From NCBI GenBank assembly GCA_015060115.1, contig SUZB01000007.1, forward strand, positions 29,038 through 93,037: a stretch of DNA of 64,000 nt, read 5' to 3'. The notes beneath the pieces are model-generated. The model made no database searches and was not told the origin of the DNA. It saw only the letters and a program-made list of their open reading frames with translations. Below are positions 30,783 to 40,754 of the stretch, in pieces. A program made the translations under genes and the position numbers. Position 1 is the first letter of the stretch. Every line of letters begins with the position of its first letter. This DNA is from Rikenellaceae bacterium (lineage in GTDB: Bacteria; Bacteroidota; Bacteroidia; Bacteroidales; Rikenellaceae).

Positions 30783-30980
30783 ATGAAAAACTCATGTATC
30801 TGTTTGATGTCGGCACTCGGAGGTGCTATCATCGGTGCTGCCGTGGCGATGCTCACCACGCCACAGTCGGGCAAGGAGCTTCGTGGCAAGATTCGTGACT
30901 CGTTTAACGAGGCTACGGAGCGTGTTCGCGAGGGGTTGGAGGAGATGCGACCCTGCCACTGCAACGACGAGCATAAGTAG
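30783..30980 (+). CDS. YtxH-like small protein
   Basis: MKNSCICLMSALGGAIIGAAVAMLTTPQSGKELRGKIRDSFNEATERV. Confidence 0.8.
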   Translation: MKNSCICLMSALGGAIIGAAVAMLTTPQSGKELRGKIRDSFNEATERVREGLEEMRPCHCNDEHK

Positions 30981-31001
30981 CACACCTTCAAGGCGGAAGC
31001 T

Positions 31002-31286
31002 ATGTCGTTCGTGGCATTTATCCTCGCCCTACTCTTAGGGCTAACGCTACTCAGCGGCGCCATTGTGGTGTCGCTGGGCACGCTTATGGATAGTTGGGTT
31101 GGAGCCTTTGCGGTGGTTGGCATCGTCTACCTGCTGGTGGCCATAGCAATCTACATATTCGGTGTACGGCGCACAATGCAACGCTGGCAACATCGTATGG
31201 GCATAATCTACGAGGTGAGCGCCACGATAGACAGCATCTACCGCGAGGCAAGGGTATTTATTAAAAAGATTGTGGGAGGCCTCTGA
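31002..31286 (+). CDS. Small membrane protein (holin superfamily III-like)
   Basis: Two TM segments, follows the YtxH gene; MSFVAFILALLLGLTLLSGAIVVSLGTLMDSWVGAFAVVGIVYLLVAIAIYIF. Confidence 0.6.
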   Translation: MSFVAFILALLLGLTLLSGAIVVSLGTLMDSWVGAFAVVGIVYLLVAIAIYIFGVRRTMQRWQHRMGIIYEVSATIDSIYREARVFIKKIVGGL

Positions 31287-31298
31287 CCTCCCACCGTT

Positions 31299-31856
31299 TT
31301 ATTCCGACAGATGTTCAAGAAGTATCTTTATTCCTATGAAAATCAAGACGATACCGCCTAAAATTCCCGTCTTTTTACCCAACTTAGAGCCTACGCTACG
31401 ACCAAGGTAGATGCCCGCAAACGAGAAGAGAAAAGTAACCACACCGATGCTTAGCGCCGCAGCGACAATATCGACACCGATAAATGCCATTGAGACACCT
31501 ACGGCCAAGGCATCAATGCTTGTGGCAACAGCCATAAGAAACATCTTGCGCGGGCCAAAATCCTCATCGCCACTCTCCTCATCACCCCAGACGGCCTCAC
31601 GAATCATATTTAGGCCGATAAACGACAGCAGAGCAAAGGCAATCCAGTGGTCGATGCTTACGACAATAGCCGAAAAGCTACTTGCAAGGAGATAGCCCAC
31701 GACTGGCATAAGTGCCTGAAAGCCACCAAACCACACACCTGCGAGCAGAGCGTGGCGAGGGCGCACCTCCGGAACAGCAAGACCCTTAGCCACAGATACG
31801 GCAAAGGCATCCATCGAGAGGCCCACGGCAATCAGTAAAAGCGAGAGAAATCCCAT
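31299..31856 (-). CDS. mntP: Manganese efflux pump MntP
   Basis: LLIAVGLSMDAFAVSVAKGL, MAVATSIDALAVGVSMAFI, GRSVGSKLGKKTGILGGIVLIFIGIKIL. Confidence 0.93.
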   Translation of the reverse strand: MGFLSLLLIAVGLSMDAFAVSVAKGLAVPEVRPRHALLAGVWFGGFQALMPVVGYLLASSFSAIVVSIDHWIAFALLSFIGLNMIREAVWGDEESGDEDFGPRKMFLMAVATSIDALAVGVSMAFIGVDIVAAALSIGVVTFLFSFAGIYLGRSVGSKLGKKTGILGGIVLIFIGIKILLEHLSE

Positions 31857-31861
31857 TTTTC

Positions 31862-32830
31862 CTACCTGTTATAGTCATCAAGAGCGGGTGTCGAAGCGCC
31901 CTTCTCATCGAAGAGCTTGCCCCACTGCGGTGAGGTGGCCTCCCAGATAAATGTGCCGAGACCAAGGCCATCGGGCAACGCCTCGACAATGCGGTCGATA
32001 TCGAGGAAGTAGTCGCGATACTCGACAACATAGATGGGCTTGCCAATCTCCTTTGCCATACTCTTAAGGTTACGCTCCAAATCCTCCAAAGTGCCGTGCC
32101 ACTCAGGGTAGTACGACTGACCAATGACATCATAATCAACGCCATACTCGGCCATAGCATCGAAGAAACGCTGTGTCTCCTCGACCATACCGCCAAGCGC
32201 AACATGGAGCATCACATCGGCCTTGGGGGCATAATCACGAACGGCACGAACACCCTCGCGCAACAGGCCACAAAGACCCTCAAACGAGTGGCGCACAGAG
32301 CCATAGGGCCACAACATACCGTTGCTCACCTCGTTGCCCACCTGCACCATATCGGGGGCTGTACCCTGCTTCTCCAAGGCTATCAACACATCGCGTGTAT
32401 GCTCATATACTGCATTGCACACCTCCTCGTACGAAAAGGTCTGCCAGGCCTGAGGCAAAATCTGCTTCTGGGGGTCGGCCCAGTTATCCGAGTAGTGGAA
32501 ATCGAGCAAGAAGTACATACCAGCATCCTTGATTCGGCGAGCCATCTGCAAGGTGTGCTCCAAGTCGCAATAGCCATCACGCTGCGAGTAGCCAAGCTCC
32601 GAACGGGGATTTACAAAGAGGCGCAAACGGATATAGTTAAAGCCATTATCACGCAAAATCTCAAGGGCATCACCCTCGACGCCACCGTCAGAGAACTTTG
32701 TGCCGTGATCCTCCTGCGACTGCAACCACGAAATATCGGCACCCACGGCATAGGGGCGCTCAATGGTGGTCTGAGCCATAACTAAAGAGAGCGAGAGTAG
32801 CGCCACGGCAAGAGCCAAAATCTTCCTCAT
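31862..32830 (-). CDS. GH53 family endo-beta-1,4-galactanase
   Basis: VGADISWLQSQEDHG, NYIRLRLFVNPRSE, FLLDFHYSDNWADPQKQILPQAW, MVQVGNEVSNGMLWP, IGQSYYPEWHGTL. Confidence 0.92.
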   Translation of the reverse strand: MRKILALAVALLSLSLVMAQTTIERPYAVGADISWLQSQEDHGTKFSDGGVEGDALEILRDNGFNYIRLRLFVNPRSELGYSQRDGYCDLEHTLQMARRIKDAGMYFLLDFHYSDNWADPQKQILPQAWQTFSYEEVCNAVYEHTRDVLIALEKQGTAPDMVQVGNEVSNGMLWPYGSVRHSFEGLCGLLREGVRAVRDYAPKADVMLHVALGGMVEETQRFFDAMAEYGVDYDVIGQSYYPEWHGTLEDLERNLKSMAKEIGKPIYVVEYRDYFLDIDRIVEALPDGLGLGTFIWEATSPQWGKLFDEKGASTPALDDYNR

Positions 32831-32847
32831 AATCTCAATATATTAAG

Positions 32848-33702
32848 TTACTGATTAGCAAACTTTTTGAGTGTTGCAATCTCCTCTGCCCAGCGTGCCT
32901 CGTCGGGGGTCTCCAAAATCAAGGGAATACCCGCAAAGCGGTCGTCCGAGGCGATATAGCGGAAGCACTCCCAGCCAATCTCGCCATCACCCAACGGCGC
33001 GTGGCGGTCGATATGGCTACCCAAGGGGCGCATAGCATCGTTAAGGTGCATACCGCGAAGATAGTTAAAGCCGATGATGCGGTCGAACTCCTCAAAGGTC
33101 TTATCGCAAGCCTCCTTGGTGCGTAGGTCGTAGCCCGCAGCAAAGGCGTGGCAGGTGTCGATGCAGACGCCAACTCGGCTCTTATCGTCCACACGCTCAA
33201 TAATATATGCCAACTGCTCGAAGGCAAAGCCGAGGTTTGAACCCTGACCCGCCGTATTCTCCAAAACGGCCGTTACGCCTGACGAGCGCTGTAACGCCAT
33301 ATTTATCGACTCGGCAATACGGTCGAGCGACTGCAACGAGGTGATGCGCTTAAGGTGGCTACCGGGGTGGAAGTTGAGTCTATCGAGGCCGAGGCGCTCG
33401 CAACGCTCCATCTCCTCAAAGAACGAATCACGCGACTTCTGCAAACCATCAGCATCGGGGTGTCCGAGGTTGATAAGGTAGCTGTCGTGGGGCAAAATCT
33501 GCGAGGGGCTGAAACCACCCTCCTCACACGCTGCTTTGAATATCTCTATCTGCTTGGCAGTGAGCGCAGGAGCCGACCACTGTCGCTGATTTTTGGTAAA
33601 GAGGGCAAAGGCCGTAGCGCCAATAGCCATAGCATTTTTTGCAGCGTTCTCCACGCCACCCGATGCACTTGTATGAGCACCGAAATATTTTATATTGTTC
33701 AT
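32848..33702 (-). CDS. nfo: Deoxyribonuclease IV (endonuclease IV)
   Basis: [83 protein letters not shown]. Confidence 0.95.
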   Translation of the reverse strand: MNNIKYFGAHTSASGGVENAAKNAMAIGATAFALFTKNQRQWSAPALTAKQIEIFKAACEEGGFSPSQILPHDSYLINLGHPDADGLQKSRDSFFEEMERCERLGLDRLNFHPGSHLKRITSLQSLDRIAESINMALQRSSGVTAVLENTAGQGSNLGFAFEQLAYIIERVDDKSRVGVCIDTCHAFAAGYDLRTKEACDKTFEEFDRIIGFNYLRGMHLNDAMRPLGSHIDRHAPLGDGEIGWECFRYIASDDRFAGIPLILETPDEARWAEEIATLKKFANQ

Positions 33703-33841
33703 AATCGTAAAATCGTAATTATAAGTTGTTGCAATTCTTTGAGGCAAAGATAAGAAAAATTGAGAAAAGATTTATATCTTTGCAATTGTATTTACATATC
33801 CTACGATAAGATTAAATTATAAAAGGAACATCCATTACATT

Positions 33842-34900
33842 ATGAAGAAATTTTACCTAACACTAATTTTTGCTGCCTTTGCTTCGACCTACGCAATGGC
33901 ACAGGTATCGATTGACGAGGTGGCAACAACCACTGAGAAGAGCTTCGACAACGAGATGAAGACCGAGGCTGTCGCTGCCGACTATGTATCGGAGGCTGAG
34001 GAGCGTGCTAAGCGTGCTGCAATCCGCAAGGAGCGCAACACCGTAGACTTTACGGCCAACCTTCACGGCTCACTCACCGCATTTAGTGAATCGTGGCAAG
34101 CGGCAGGCGACAACACCATCACCATCTTGGCAAATGTCAACTTCAAGCACATCTACAAAAAGAATAAGTTTACCTTGACCAATACCGCTGCTGCCAAGTT
34201 TGGCTACAACAATATGCGTATGGAGCTTAACGGCGCACAGAGGGGCGTATGGTTCAAGAATGTCGATGAGATTGCTATCTCGACAGCTCCCCAGTGGGAT
34301 ATGGTACGCAACTGGACATACGGTGCTAACATTCAGTTCCGTACTCAGTTTGCGCGTGGCTATGCAGCGCGTGGCGACCAGCAGAACTCAGTAGCCCCCG
34401 TGTCAAACTTTATGACACCCGGTTATCTTGACGCCTCTGTCGGTTTTACCTATGTACTCCCATCGGAGAAGTTCCCCCTCAAGGTTAACCTCGCGCCCTT
34501 GGCGATGAGCGCTACCTTCCGCCACGACCTCTCGACAACAAAGGACTATGGCGTGGTAACAGGTCGCTCGAAGTATGAGGGTGGTCTCTCGGTGAAGCTC
34601 GACTTCGACAAGACTTGGGGTAAGAATGGCTGGTTGCGCTACCGCACCACAGCATACTCGTTCTACGGTTGGATTACCGACCTTGCATCAGCTGCCAACT
34701 TCAAGCCTACGGAGGAGACACCCAAGTATGAGCACATCGTCCCCACAGTGCGTTGGGAGAACACCATCGACATCAAGGCTACAAAGTATATCTCGACACA
34801 GATTTATGTTCAGCTCTACTACAACAAGGCTGAAATCAACAAGTTGCAGGTACAATCTATGCTCTCGGTAGGTCTTACCTACACCTTCTACAACAAGTAG
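33842..34900 (+). CDS. DUF3078-type outer-membrane-associated protein
   Basis: Signal peptide; NLHGSLTAFSESWQAAGDNTITILANVNFKHIYKKNKFTLTNTAAAKFGYN pattern. Confidence 0.7.
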   Translation: MKKFYLTLIFAAFASTYAMAQVSIDEVATTTEKSFDNEMKTEAVAADYVSEAEERAKRAAIRKERNTVDFTANLHGSLTAFSESWQAAGDNTITILANVNFKHIYKKNKFTLTNTAAAKFGYNNMRMELNGAQRGVWFKNVDEIAISTAPQWDMVRNWTYGANIQFRTQFARGYAARGDQQNSVAPVSNFMTPGYLDASVGFTYVLPSEKFPLKVNLAPLAMSATFRHDLSTTKDYGVVTGRSKYEGGLSVKLDFDKTWGKNGWLRYRTTAYSFYGWITDLASAANFKPTEETPKYEHIVPTVRWENTIDIKATKYISTQIYVQLYYNKAEINKLQVQSMLSVGLTYTFYNK

Positions 34901-34947
34901 TCTTAGGCACAAAAAGTGCATAACGCATCGAAGAGCAAGGAGAAGTG

Positions 34948-36609
34948 ATGGAGAGAAGAAGGTGGACAACGATAGCAGTCATTGCCGTTATGAGTGCGGT
35001 ACTCTTTGTGGGTATCGCCATAGGTCGTAGTGGCGAGCAGCGCCGTACAGAGACGCTGCTGCATCGCCTCAGCGAGGAGATGTTGCGTAGCAACAACCTC
35101 GGCGGACTTATGATGCAGGACAAGATGATGCAGACGGTGAATGCCGTGCGCAACTACTATGTAGACCCCATCGACCTCGACGCCATCTACGAGAAGGCTA
35201 TCCCCTCGCTCCTCTCGGAGCTTGACCCCCACTCGGAATATATCCCTGCCCGCCTCTTCAACGAGGTAAACGAGTCGTTGGAGGGCGAATTTGACGGCAT
35301 CGGCATCGTCTTTAACGCTATGACCGACACCATCACGGTGCTAAATGTCGTGCCTCAGGGACCTTCGTTCAAGGCGGGTGTGCGCTCTGGCGACCGCATA
35401 TTGCGCATCGACGATAGAGATGTCGCAGGTCAGGGCATAGCGCAGGACTCGCTTGTTAAGCTTATGCGTGGCAAGCGTGGCACAAAGGTAAAGCTTGCGA
35501 TTGAGCGTCAGACACTTGACGAGCTTGTCGAGGTGGAGGTTGTGCGTGATGCCATCGAGCTACACAGTATCGAGACCGCCTTTATGCTCGACAAGGAGGC
35601 TGGCATCGGCTATGTGCGCCTCTCGCAGTTTGCCCGCACCTCGTATGACGAGTTGCGCGAGGCACTTCGTAAGTTGCGCTCTGAGGGCCTGCAAAAGCTC
35701 ATCATCGACCTTCGTGGCAATACGGGTGGCTTCCTCGACCAGGCGATACTTATCGCCAACGAATTCCTCCCCGCCGAGAAGCTCATTGTCTACACCGAGG
35801 ACCGACACGGCAACAAGCAGAAGGAGTATAGTCGTGGCAATGGCACATCTACCGACCTTGGCTTGGCAATCCTCGTTGATGAGTCGAGTGCCTCATCGAG
35901 CGAGATTTTGGCTGGCGCTATTCAGGATAACGACCGAGGCTTGGTGCTTGGTCGCCGCACCTTTGGCAAGGGCTTGGTACAGACACAGATACCCTTTGCC
36001 GATGGCTCTGCCGTGCGCCTCACCGTTGCACGCTACTACACGCCCACAGGCCGTTCAATACAGAAACCCTACACCGCAGGAGACGAGATGGCCTACCATA
36101 TGGAGATTTTCGACCGCTATATGCACAACGAGTTCTTCTCGGCCGACTCTATACACTTCGACGAGAGTTTGAAGTTCACCACGCCGGGTGGTCGCACGGT
36201 ATATGGTGGCGGAGGCATTATGCCCGACATCTTTATCCCTATGGATACGGTCGGCATCACACGCTATTATACTAAGGTATGGGATAGCAACACCCTCTAC
36301 CGCTACACCCTGCGCTATGCCGATAGACACCGCGAGGCTCTCGACAAGGTTACAACTCTTGAGGAGTTGGATAGTCTGCTCTCGGCAGATGACCTTCTTT
36401 CGGACTTTGTGCGCTATGCCGAACAGCAGGGCATCGCAACAAATCGCCACGAACTCTATATTTCACGAGATATTATCCTTGCACAGTTGCGTGCCTACAT
36501 CGGTCGCAACGCCTTGGGTGATGACTCTGGCTTCTACTACAACATCTACCCTGTGGACAAGGTTATGCGCCGTGCGGTAGAGGAGTTAAAACTGCAAAAC
36601 AATGATTAA
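34948..36609 (+). CDS. C-terminal processing S41-family peptidase with PDZ domain
   Basis: GIGIVFNAMTDTITVLNVVPQGPSFKAGVRSGDRILRIDD (PDZ), DLRGNTGGFLDQAILIANEF, VDESSASSSEILAGAIQDNDRGLVLGRRTFGKGLVQ. Confidence 0.93.
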   Translation: MERRRWTTIAVIAVMSAVLFVGIAIGRSGEQRRTETLLHRLSEEMLRSNNLGGLMMQDKMMQTVNAVRNYYVDPIDLDAIYEKAIPSLLSELDPHSEYIPARLFNEVNESLEGEFDGIGIVFNAMTDTITVLNVVPQGPSFKAGVRSGDRILRIDDRDVAGQGIAQDSLVKLMRGKRGTKVKLAIERQTLDELVEVEVVRDAIELHSIETAFMLDKEAGIGYVRLSQFARTSYDELREALRKLRSEGLQKLIIDLRGNTGGFLDQAILIANEFLPAEKLIVYTEDRHGNKQKEYSRGNGTSTDLGLAILVDESSASSSEILAGAIQDNDRGLVLGRRTFGKGLVQTQIPFADGSAVRLTVARYYTPTGRSIQKPYTAGDEMAYHMEIFDRYMHNEFFSADSIHFDESLKFTTPGGRTVYGGGGIMPDIFIPMDTVGITRYYTKVWDSNTLYRYTLRYADRHREALDKVTTLEELDSLLSADDLLSDFVRYAEQQGIATNRHELYISRDIILAQLRAYIGRNALGDDSGFYYNIYPVDKVMRRAVEELKLQNND

Positions 36610-36862
36610 GAGAATTATAGGCACACTTTTTACGCTTGCAACCCTCGCTGTTGTGGTCTTTGCTGTGCTCAACTACCACAACTACAAATCTATGCTCTTT
36701 GAGCGCGACCTCTATGAGATGCTCTTTGTGCGCAATACGGCAGACGAGCCAGCGAAAGAGTCCATAGAGGTAATAGAAGAGGCCGTAGAGGAAGATATTG
36801 TAAATGAGACTATTACCGAACAAGAGGAGCAAGAGGAGGAGATCGCAGAGAGCACATTATAG
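36602..36862 (+). CDS. Small single-TM acidic protein
   Basis: Overlaps the peptidase stop by 8 bp; MIKRIIGTLFTLATLAVVVFAVLNYHN then acidic tail. Confidence 0.6.
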   Translation: MIKRIIGTLFTLATLAVVVFAVLNYHNYKSMLFERDLYEMLFVRNTADEPAKESIEVIEEAVEEDIVNETITEQEEQEEEIAESTL

Positions 36863-37066
36863 TCTACGCTTATAGGACTATAAAAAAATATAATAGCCAT
36901 AAACCCAATATTCACGGCAACTTTTATATGTCGTGAATATTTTTTTTATATTTTTGCGCAGTAGAAAAGTGGTTATTCTTTTCTGCACAATAATTGCAAA
37001 CTGAAGAGTAGGCGGGCCACAAAAGAGTGTTAAGCCCACCTATTAAACCTTAAAACAAAAGAGAAA

Positions 37067-37516
37067 ATGAGACGAATTACAATGTTATTTGCGGCAATGT
37101 TGTTTGGCATTATGGCGACTACGGCCGCTTGTGTATCAGACCACGACCGCTTGGTAGATTTTGATAAGTTACCTGCCAAGGCGAAGAGCTTTATCAAGCA
37201 AAACTTTGCTGACGAGAAGATTGCACACATCCTCTACGATAGCGAGCTTACTGACCGCGACTACAAGGTACGCTTCGAGAACGGCACCGAGGTCGAGTTC
37301 GACAACGACGGCAAGTGGACAAAGGTGGATTGCCAGCGTAGTGCTGTCCCTGCTGCCATTGTCCCCACCGAGATTGCATCGTATGTCAAGCGCAACTTTG
37401 CCGATAAGCAGATTGTAGAGATTTCGTGCGACTGGAACGAGTGGGAGGTGCAGCTCTCAAATGGTCTTGAGTTGCAGTTCAACAGCAAGTTCAAGCTCCG
37501 CGAGATTGACGACTAA
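37067..37516 (+). CDS. PepSY-like (DUF2874) exported protein
   Basis: FDKLPAKAKSFIKQNFADEKIAHILYDSELTDRDYKVRFENGTEVEFDNDGKWTKVDC twofold repeat. Confidence 0.8.
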   Translation: MRRITMLFAAMLFGIMATTAACVSDHDRLVDFDKLPAKAKSFIKQNFADEKIAHILYDSELTDRDYKVRFENGTEVEFDNDGKWTKVDCQRSAVPAAIVPTEIASYVKRNFADKQIVEISCDWNEWEVQLSNGLELQFNSKFKLREIDD

Positions 37517-37570
37517 GTCGATATACCCTTATATATTATAGTGTCCAACCTTAAAATGAGAATTAGAATA

Positions 37571-38053
37571 ATGAAAAAAGTTTTGTTTGCCATAATTGGC
37601 ATAGCGACCCTTGCGTTTGTGGGTTGCGATGATGACTACACCCCCTCAACATCTCTTAACCAGGCATTCCAAGAGCGCTACCCTAACGCTACACATGTAG
37701 AGTGGGAGCGTGAGCGTGGCCACCGTGTTGCAGAGTTCTACTTCAATGGCCAGGAGTGTGAGGCGTGGTATACAGCCAGCGGTAAGTGGGTGATGACCCT
37801 CTTCGATATCAAGTATTCGGATTTGCCCGCTGCCGTAAAGACAGCCTTCGAGACGGAGTTTGGCGTAGAGGCGCCTGTTGACGATGTAGAGCGTTTGGAG
37901 CGCAACACTGGCGAGATTATCTACATCATTGATACCGAGCAGGTTGTAAATGGCTTCCTAACTGACATCTACCTCGACTATGCCGAGGATGGCACGCTCC
38001 TTCGCAACGAGGTAGAGCGTGAGTGGGGCGAGCATATCTACTACTACCTATAG
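37571..38053 (+). CDS. PepSY-like (DUF2874) lipoprotein
   Basis: Lipobox TLAFVGCDDD; FQERYPNATHVEWERERGHRVAEFYFNGQECEAWYTASGKWVMT. Confidence 0.8.
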   Translation: MKKVLFAIIGIATLAFVGCDDDYTPSTSLNQAFQERYPNATHVEWERERGHRVAEFYFNGQECEAWYTASGKWVMTLFDIKYSDLPAAVKTAFETEFGVEAPVDDVERLERNTGEIIYIIDTEQVVNGFLTDIYLDYAEDGTLLRNEVEREWGEHIYYYL

Positions 38054-38449
38054 GCGTAGTAGGCGACGAGCAAGCGCTACGGAGTCGGTGCCAAACTCTT
38101 CGGCAAGCGTAGTGAAAGAGCCATCGCCCCTATCGTAGAAGTGGCGAGCGGTAACTAACCAAGCGCTATCCGTAAGGCGCAAACGCTCACGATGCTCCTC
38201 CGCTGCCCGATTATTAGTTATGAGTGCCTCGGCACGGCTGGCGCTATCCCTCAACATATAGGCCTCACGGCGCTCCACGGCAAGGGTGTTATACTCCTTG
38301 TCGAGCGCAGCAAAGGCCTCACGATAGCGACCGCCCTCCGCCTCTGGCGACTCAAAATGTGATGCCACCGACCCCTCGGTGGCATCACTATTTCCCATAC
38401 AGCCCACCGCCACAAGGGCAAGAGCTACTAAAATGCTACTTCGCAACAT
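38048..38449 (-). CDS. Hypothetical lipoprotein
   Basis: MLRSSILVALALVAVGCMGNSD lipobox; 6-bp convergent overlap with the upstream gene. Confidence 0.6.
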   Translation of the reverse strand: MLRSSILVALALVAVGCMGNSDATEGSVASHFESPEAEGGRYREAFAALDKEYNTLAVERREAYMLRDSASRAEALITNNRAAEEHRERLRLTDSAWLVTARHFYDRGDGSFTTLAEEFGTDSVALARRLLRL

Positions 38450-38454
38450 CTATT

Positions 38455-39495
38455 CTATTTTACTCGCCAATAACCATCTCTAAGGTGAAGAATCTTCTTT
38501 ACCTCATTGGTATCGTAATCCCTTTCCGTCTCGTCATAATCCCATATTAACCAATCATCACCAAGTGCCACAATGGTAAATACCCAAGTTTCGCCATAAT
38601 GATCAACAATGGTCATCTTATTACTCTTAGGACTGTAACTCCAACTCTGATGGTAGGTTACATAAGTGTCTTTATCATGATCTGTAAAAGGTTCACCAGG
38701 CCATAATTCTTCATGCGTTATTGTACCATCCTCATGGAATATATATGAGCCATCAAATCTCGGTGGCATTGGGAACCAATAAACCTTGCCGGGCATAGCA
38801 TGTATACGGCAAACCTCGGTATAGTAGTAATCATATTCCAAGCGTACACTTCCTCGCCATTCTCCAATAATACGCTTTTTGACTGAGCGTGTATCAAGCT
38901 CTCCTGCCTGAGCCACCAACCTATCTACCTTTACATCAGCGCCTCTATACTCAAGGACTTCGTAGTCTATCATCTTGAAGAGCGCCCTAAAATTCTCACC
39001 TTCTGACTGCCATTCAACGACAAAGCTATTATCGATGTAGGCCAAAAAGTTAGCCTCAAAAGTCTCAACTACACTACCATCCTCCGATTTCCAATCTACA
39101 AAGAGCTTTGACACGCGAGGATAGAACTCCAAGTCACCAACTTGCTCAACCACAACATCGCCACCCTCGGTAAGTGCGTAGCGCGAAACCTTATCTTTAG
39201 TGATGCAAACCACAGGCTCAAACTCCTCCAACCAAGGTTTACCACCAATATCTGACAATAGCTCCACAACCTCGCTATAGTCCTCATTATACTTTAACAA
39301 TGCATCGAGATACCAATATTTATCCCAACTAATTGCATCGGCATCGTATTCTGCACCCGCAGCTACAATATTCGACATCTCGTTACCAACCTGATCTAAT
39401 GGTCTTGGTTGTGGCTCCTCGACAATCTGAATTTCCTGTTCACATGAGCCACATATAAAGGACAGCGCAATTAGCAAATAGATAAATCTTTTCAT
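38455..39495 (-). CDS. Large hypothetical lipoprotein
   Basis: MKRFIYLLIALSFICGSCEQE lipobox; lipocalin-like C-terminal segment (IIGEWRGSVRLEYDYYYTEVC...). Confidence 0.7.
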   Translation of the reverse strand: MKRFIYLLIALSFICGSCEQEIQIVEEPQPRPLDQVGNEMSNIVAAGAEYDADAISWDKYWYLDALLKYNEDYSEVVELLSDIGGKPWLEEFEPVVCITKDKVSRYALTEGGDVVVEQVGDLEFYPRVSKLFVDWKSEDGSVVETFEANFLAYIDNSFVVEWQSEGENFRALFKMIDYEVLEYRGADVKVDRLVAQAGELDTRSVKKRIIGEWRGSVRLEYDYYYTEVCRIHAMPGKVYWFPMPPRFDGSYIFHEDGTITHEELWPGEPFTDHDKDTYVTYHQSWSYSPKSNKMTIVDHYGETWVFTIVALGDDWLIWDYDETERDYDTNEVKKILHLRDGYWRVK

Positions 39496-39738
39496 ATAAA
39501 ATAATATTAGATGCTTATGAATATACTTTTAAAAAAGGACAAAGAGATGTTTATAATTCATACATTAATTTGCACTCGTTTGCAAGATAAATAAATTTTT
39601 TCGATTTTCAAAGATATTTCACTACTTTTTATATAAAATTACAAGCACAGCATAGAGATATACTAAATGCTTTCTTTAGCAAATAAAAAAGTGAGCACCA
39701 AAAAAGGCGCTCACTTACATAAATAGTAGCTATGATTG

Positions 39739-40428
39739 CTACTCCTCTACATTCTCGATATCGGCAACCGCACTATCCTCCTGAGGATTCATCAGTGCAA
39801 TAATATCCTCGCCGTGCTGCAACTGCCAAGCTAAGACGATGATATTTGCCTCCTTTGCAACAGCCTCAATCTGCTCGGCCTTAGCCTCGATAGCCTTCTC
39901 CAACTCGCCAAGCTCGTTGAGCATAGCCTCAGGGTAGCCAGCCTCGACAATATCCATTGCCAACTGCTCCTTGCGGGCCTCAATCTCCGAAGCCTCGTCA
40001 GCCAAAGCCAAAGACTCGGCTAACTTAGCCTCAATCTTTGCCCACTCCTCCTCGGCTGTGCCAAGCGCCATACTCCAAGCACGCTCAAGGTCATCGAGGG
40101 TGCTTCTAAGGAGTCTCTGCTGACCCTTGAGCCACTCCTCAGCCTCACGGTACATATCGCGTCTATCGCCCGCCTCGTTAAGGATAGGCTCTACCAAGCG
40201 CTTAAACTCGCGAGCCTTAGCGCCATTAAAGCTGGTGCGGTAGGTATGCTCCATCTCGGCAGCGAGCTTCTCGACTTGGCGCAACTCCGCCTCCGAAGTT
40301 ACGGTCTCGGCCAAATATGCTATATGCTGTGCATCACGCATAGGGGTGGTAACGCCAGTGTGGCTACCACACGATGTTGTGGCAATCACTACGACTGCCA
40401 ACGCCAAAATATTGATAATCTTCTTCAT
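39739..40428 (-). CDS. Coiled-coil lipoprotein
   Basis: MKKIINILALAVVVIATTSCGSH; helical Glu/Ala-rich body. Confidence 0.7.
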   Translation of the reverse strand: MKKIINILALAVVVIATTSCGSHTGVTTPMRDAQHIAYLAETVTSEAELRQVEKLAAEMEHTYRTSFNGAKAREFKRLVEPILNEAGDRRDMYREAEEWLKGQQRLLRSTLDDLERAWSMALGTAEEEWAKIEAKLAESLALADEASEIEARKEQLAMDIVEAGYPEAMLNELGELEKAIEAKAEQIEAVAKEANIIVLAWQLQHGEDIIALMNPQEDSAVADIENVEE

Positions 40429-40437
40429 CGCTCGCTC

Positions 40438-40716
40438 TTACTTTTCGTTCAACACTGCATTTGCCTCCTCCAAGAAGATAAGGTACTCTTCGCCACCAAT
40501 CTGCTCACGGAAGGCCTCCTCGTGGTTCTCCAACGCCTCACGCGCACTCTTAAACGCCTCGTAGCTCTCGGCCTCAACAACGGCCGTAGCAAGCTCCAAG
40601 CTAAGGTCATAGGCCGCATTCATAGCGTTCTGCTCGTCAATTGTAACACCCTCGGCATTGCCACCACACGAAGCGAAAGCTACAGCAGCCACACACAAAA
40701 CAACAATCTTTTTCAT
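40438..40716 (-). CDS. Small lipoprotein
   Basis: MKKIVVLCVAAVAFASCGGNAEG lipobox. Confidence 0.7.
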   Translation of the reverse strand: MKKIVVLCVAAVAFASCGGNAEGVTIDEQNAMNAAYDLSLELATAVVEAESYEAFKSAREALENHEEAFREQIGGEEYLIFLEEANAVLNEK

Positions 40717-40754
40717 CTGGATATTTTACTTAAAAAAATTACTCTTCGAAAATG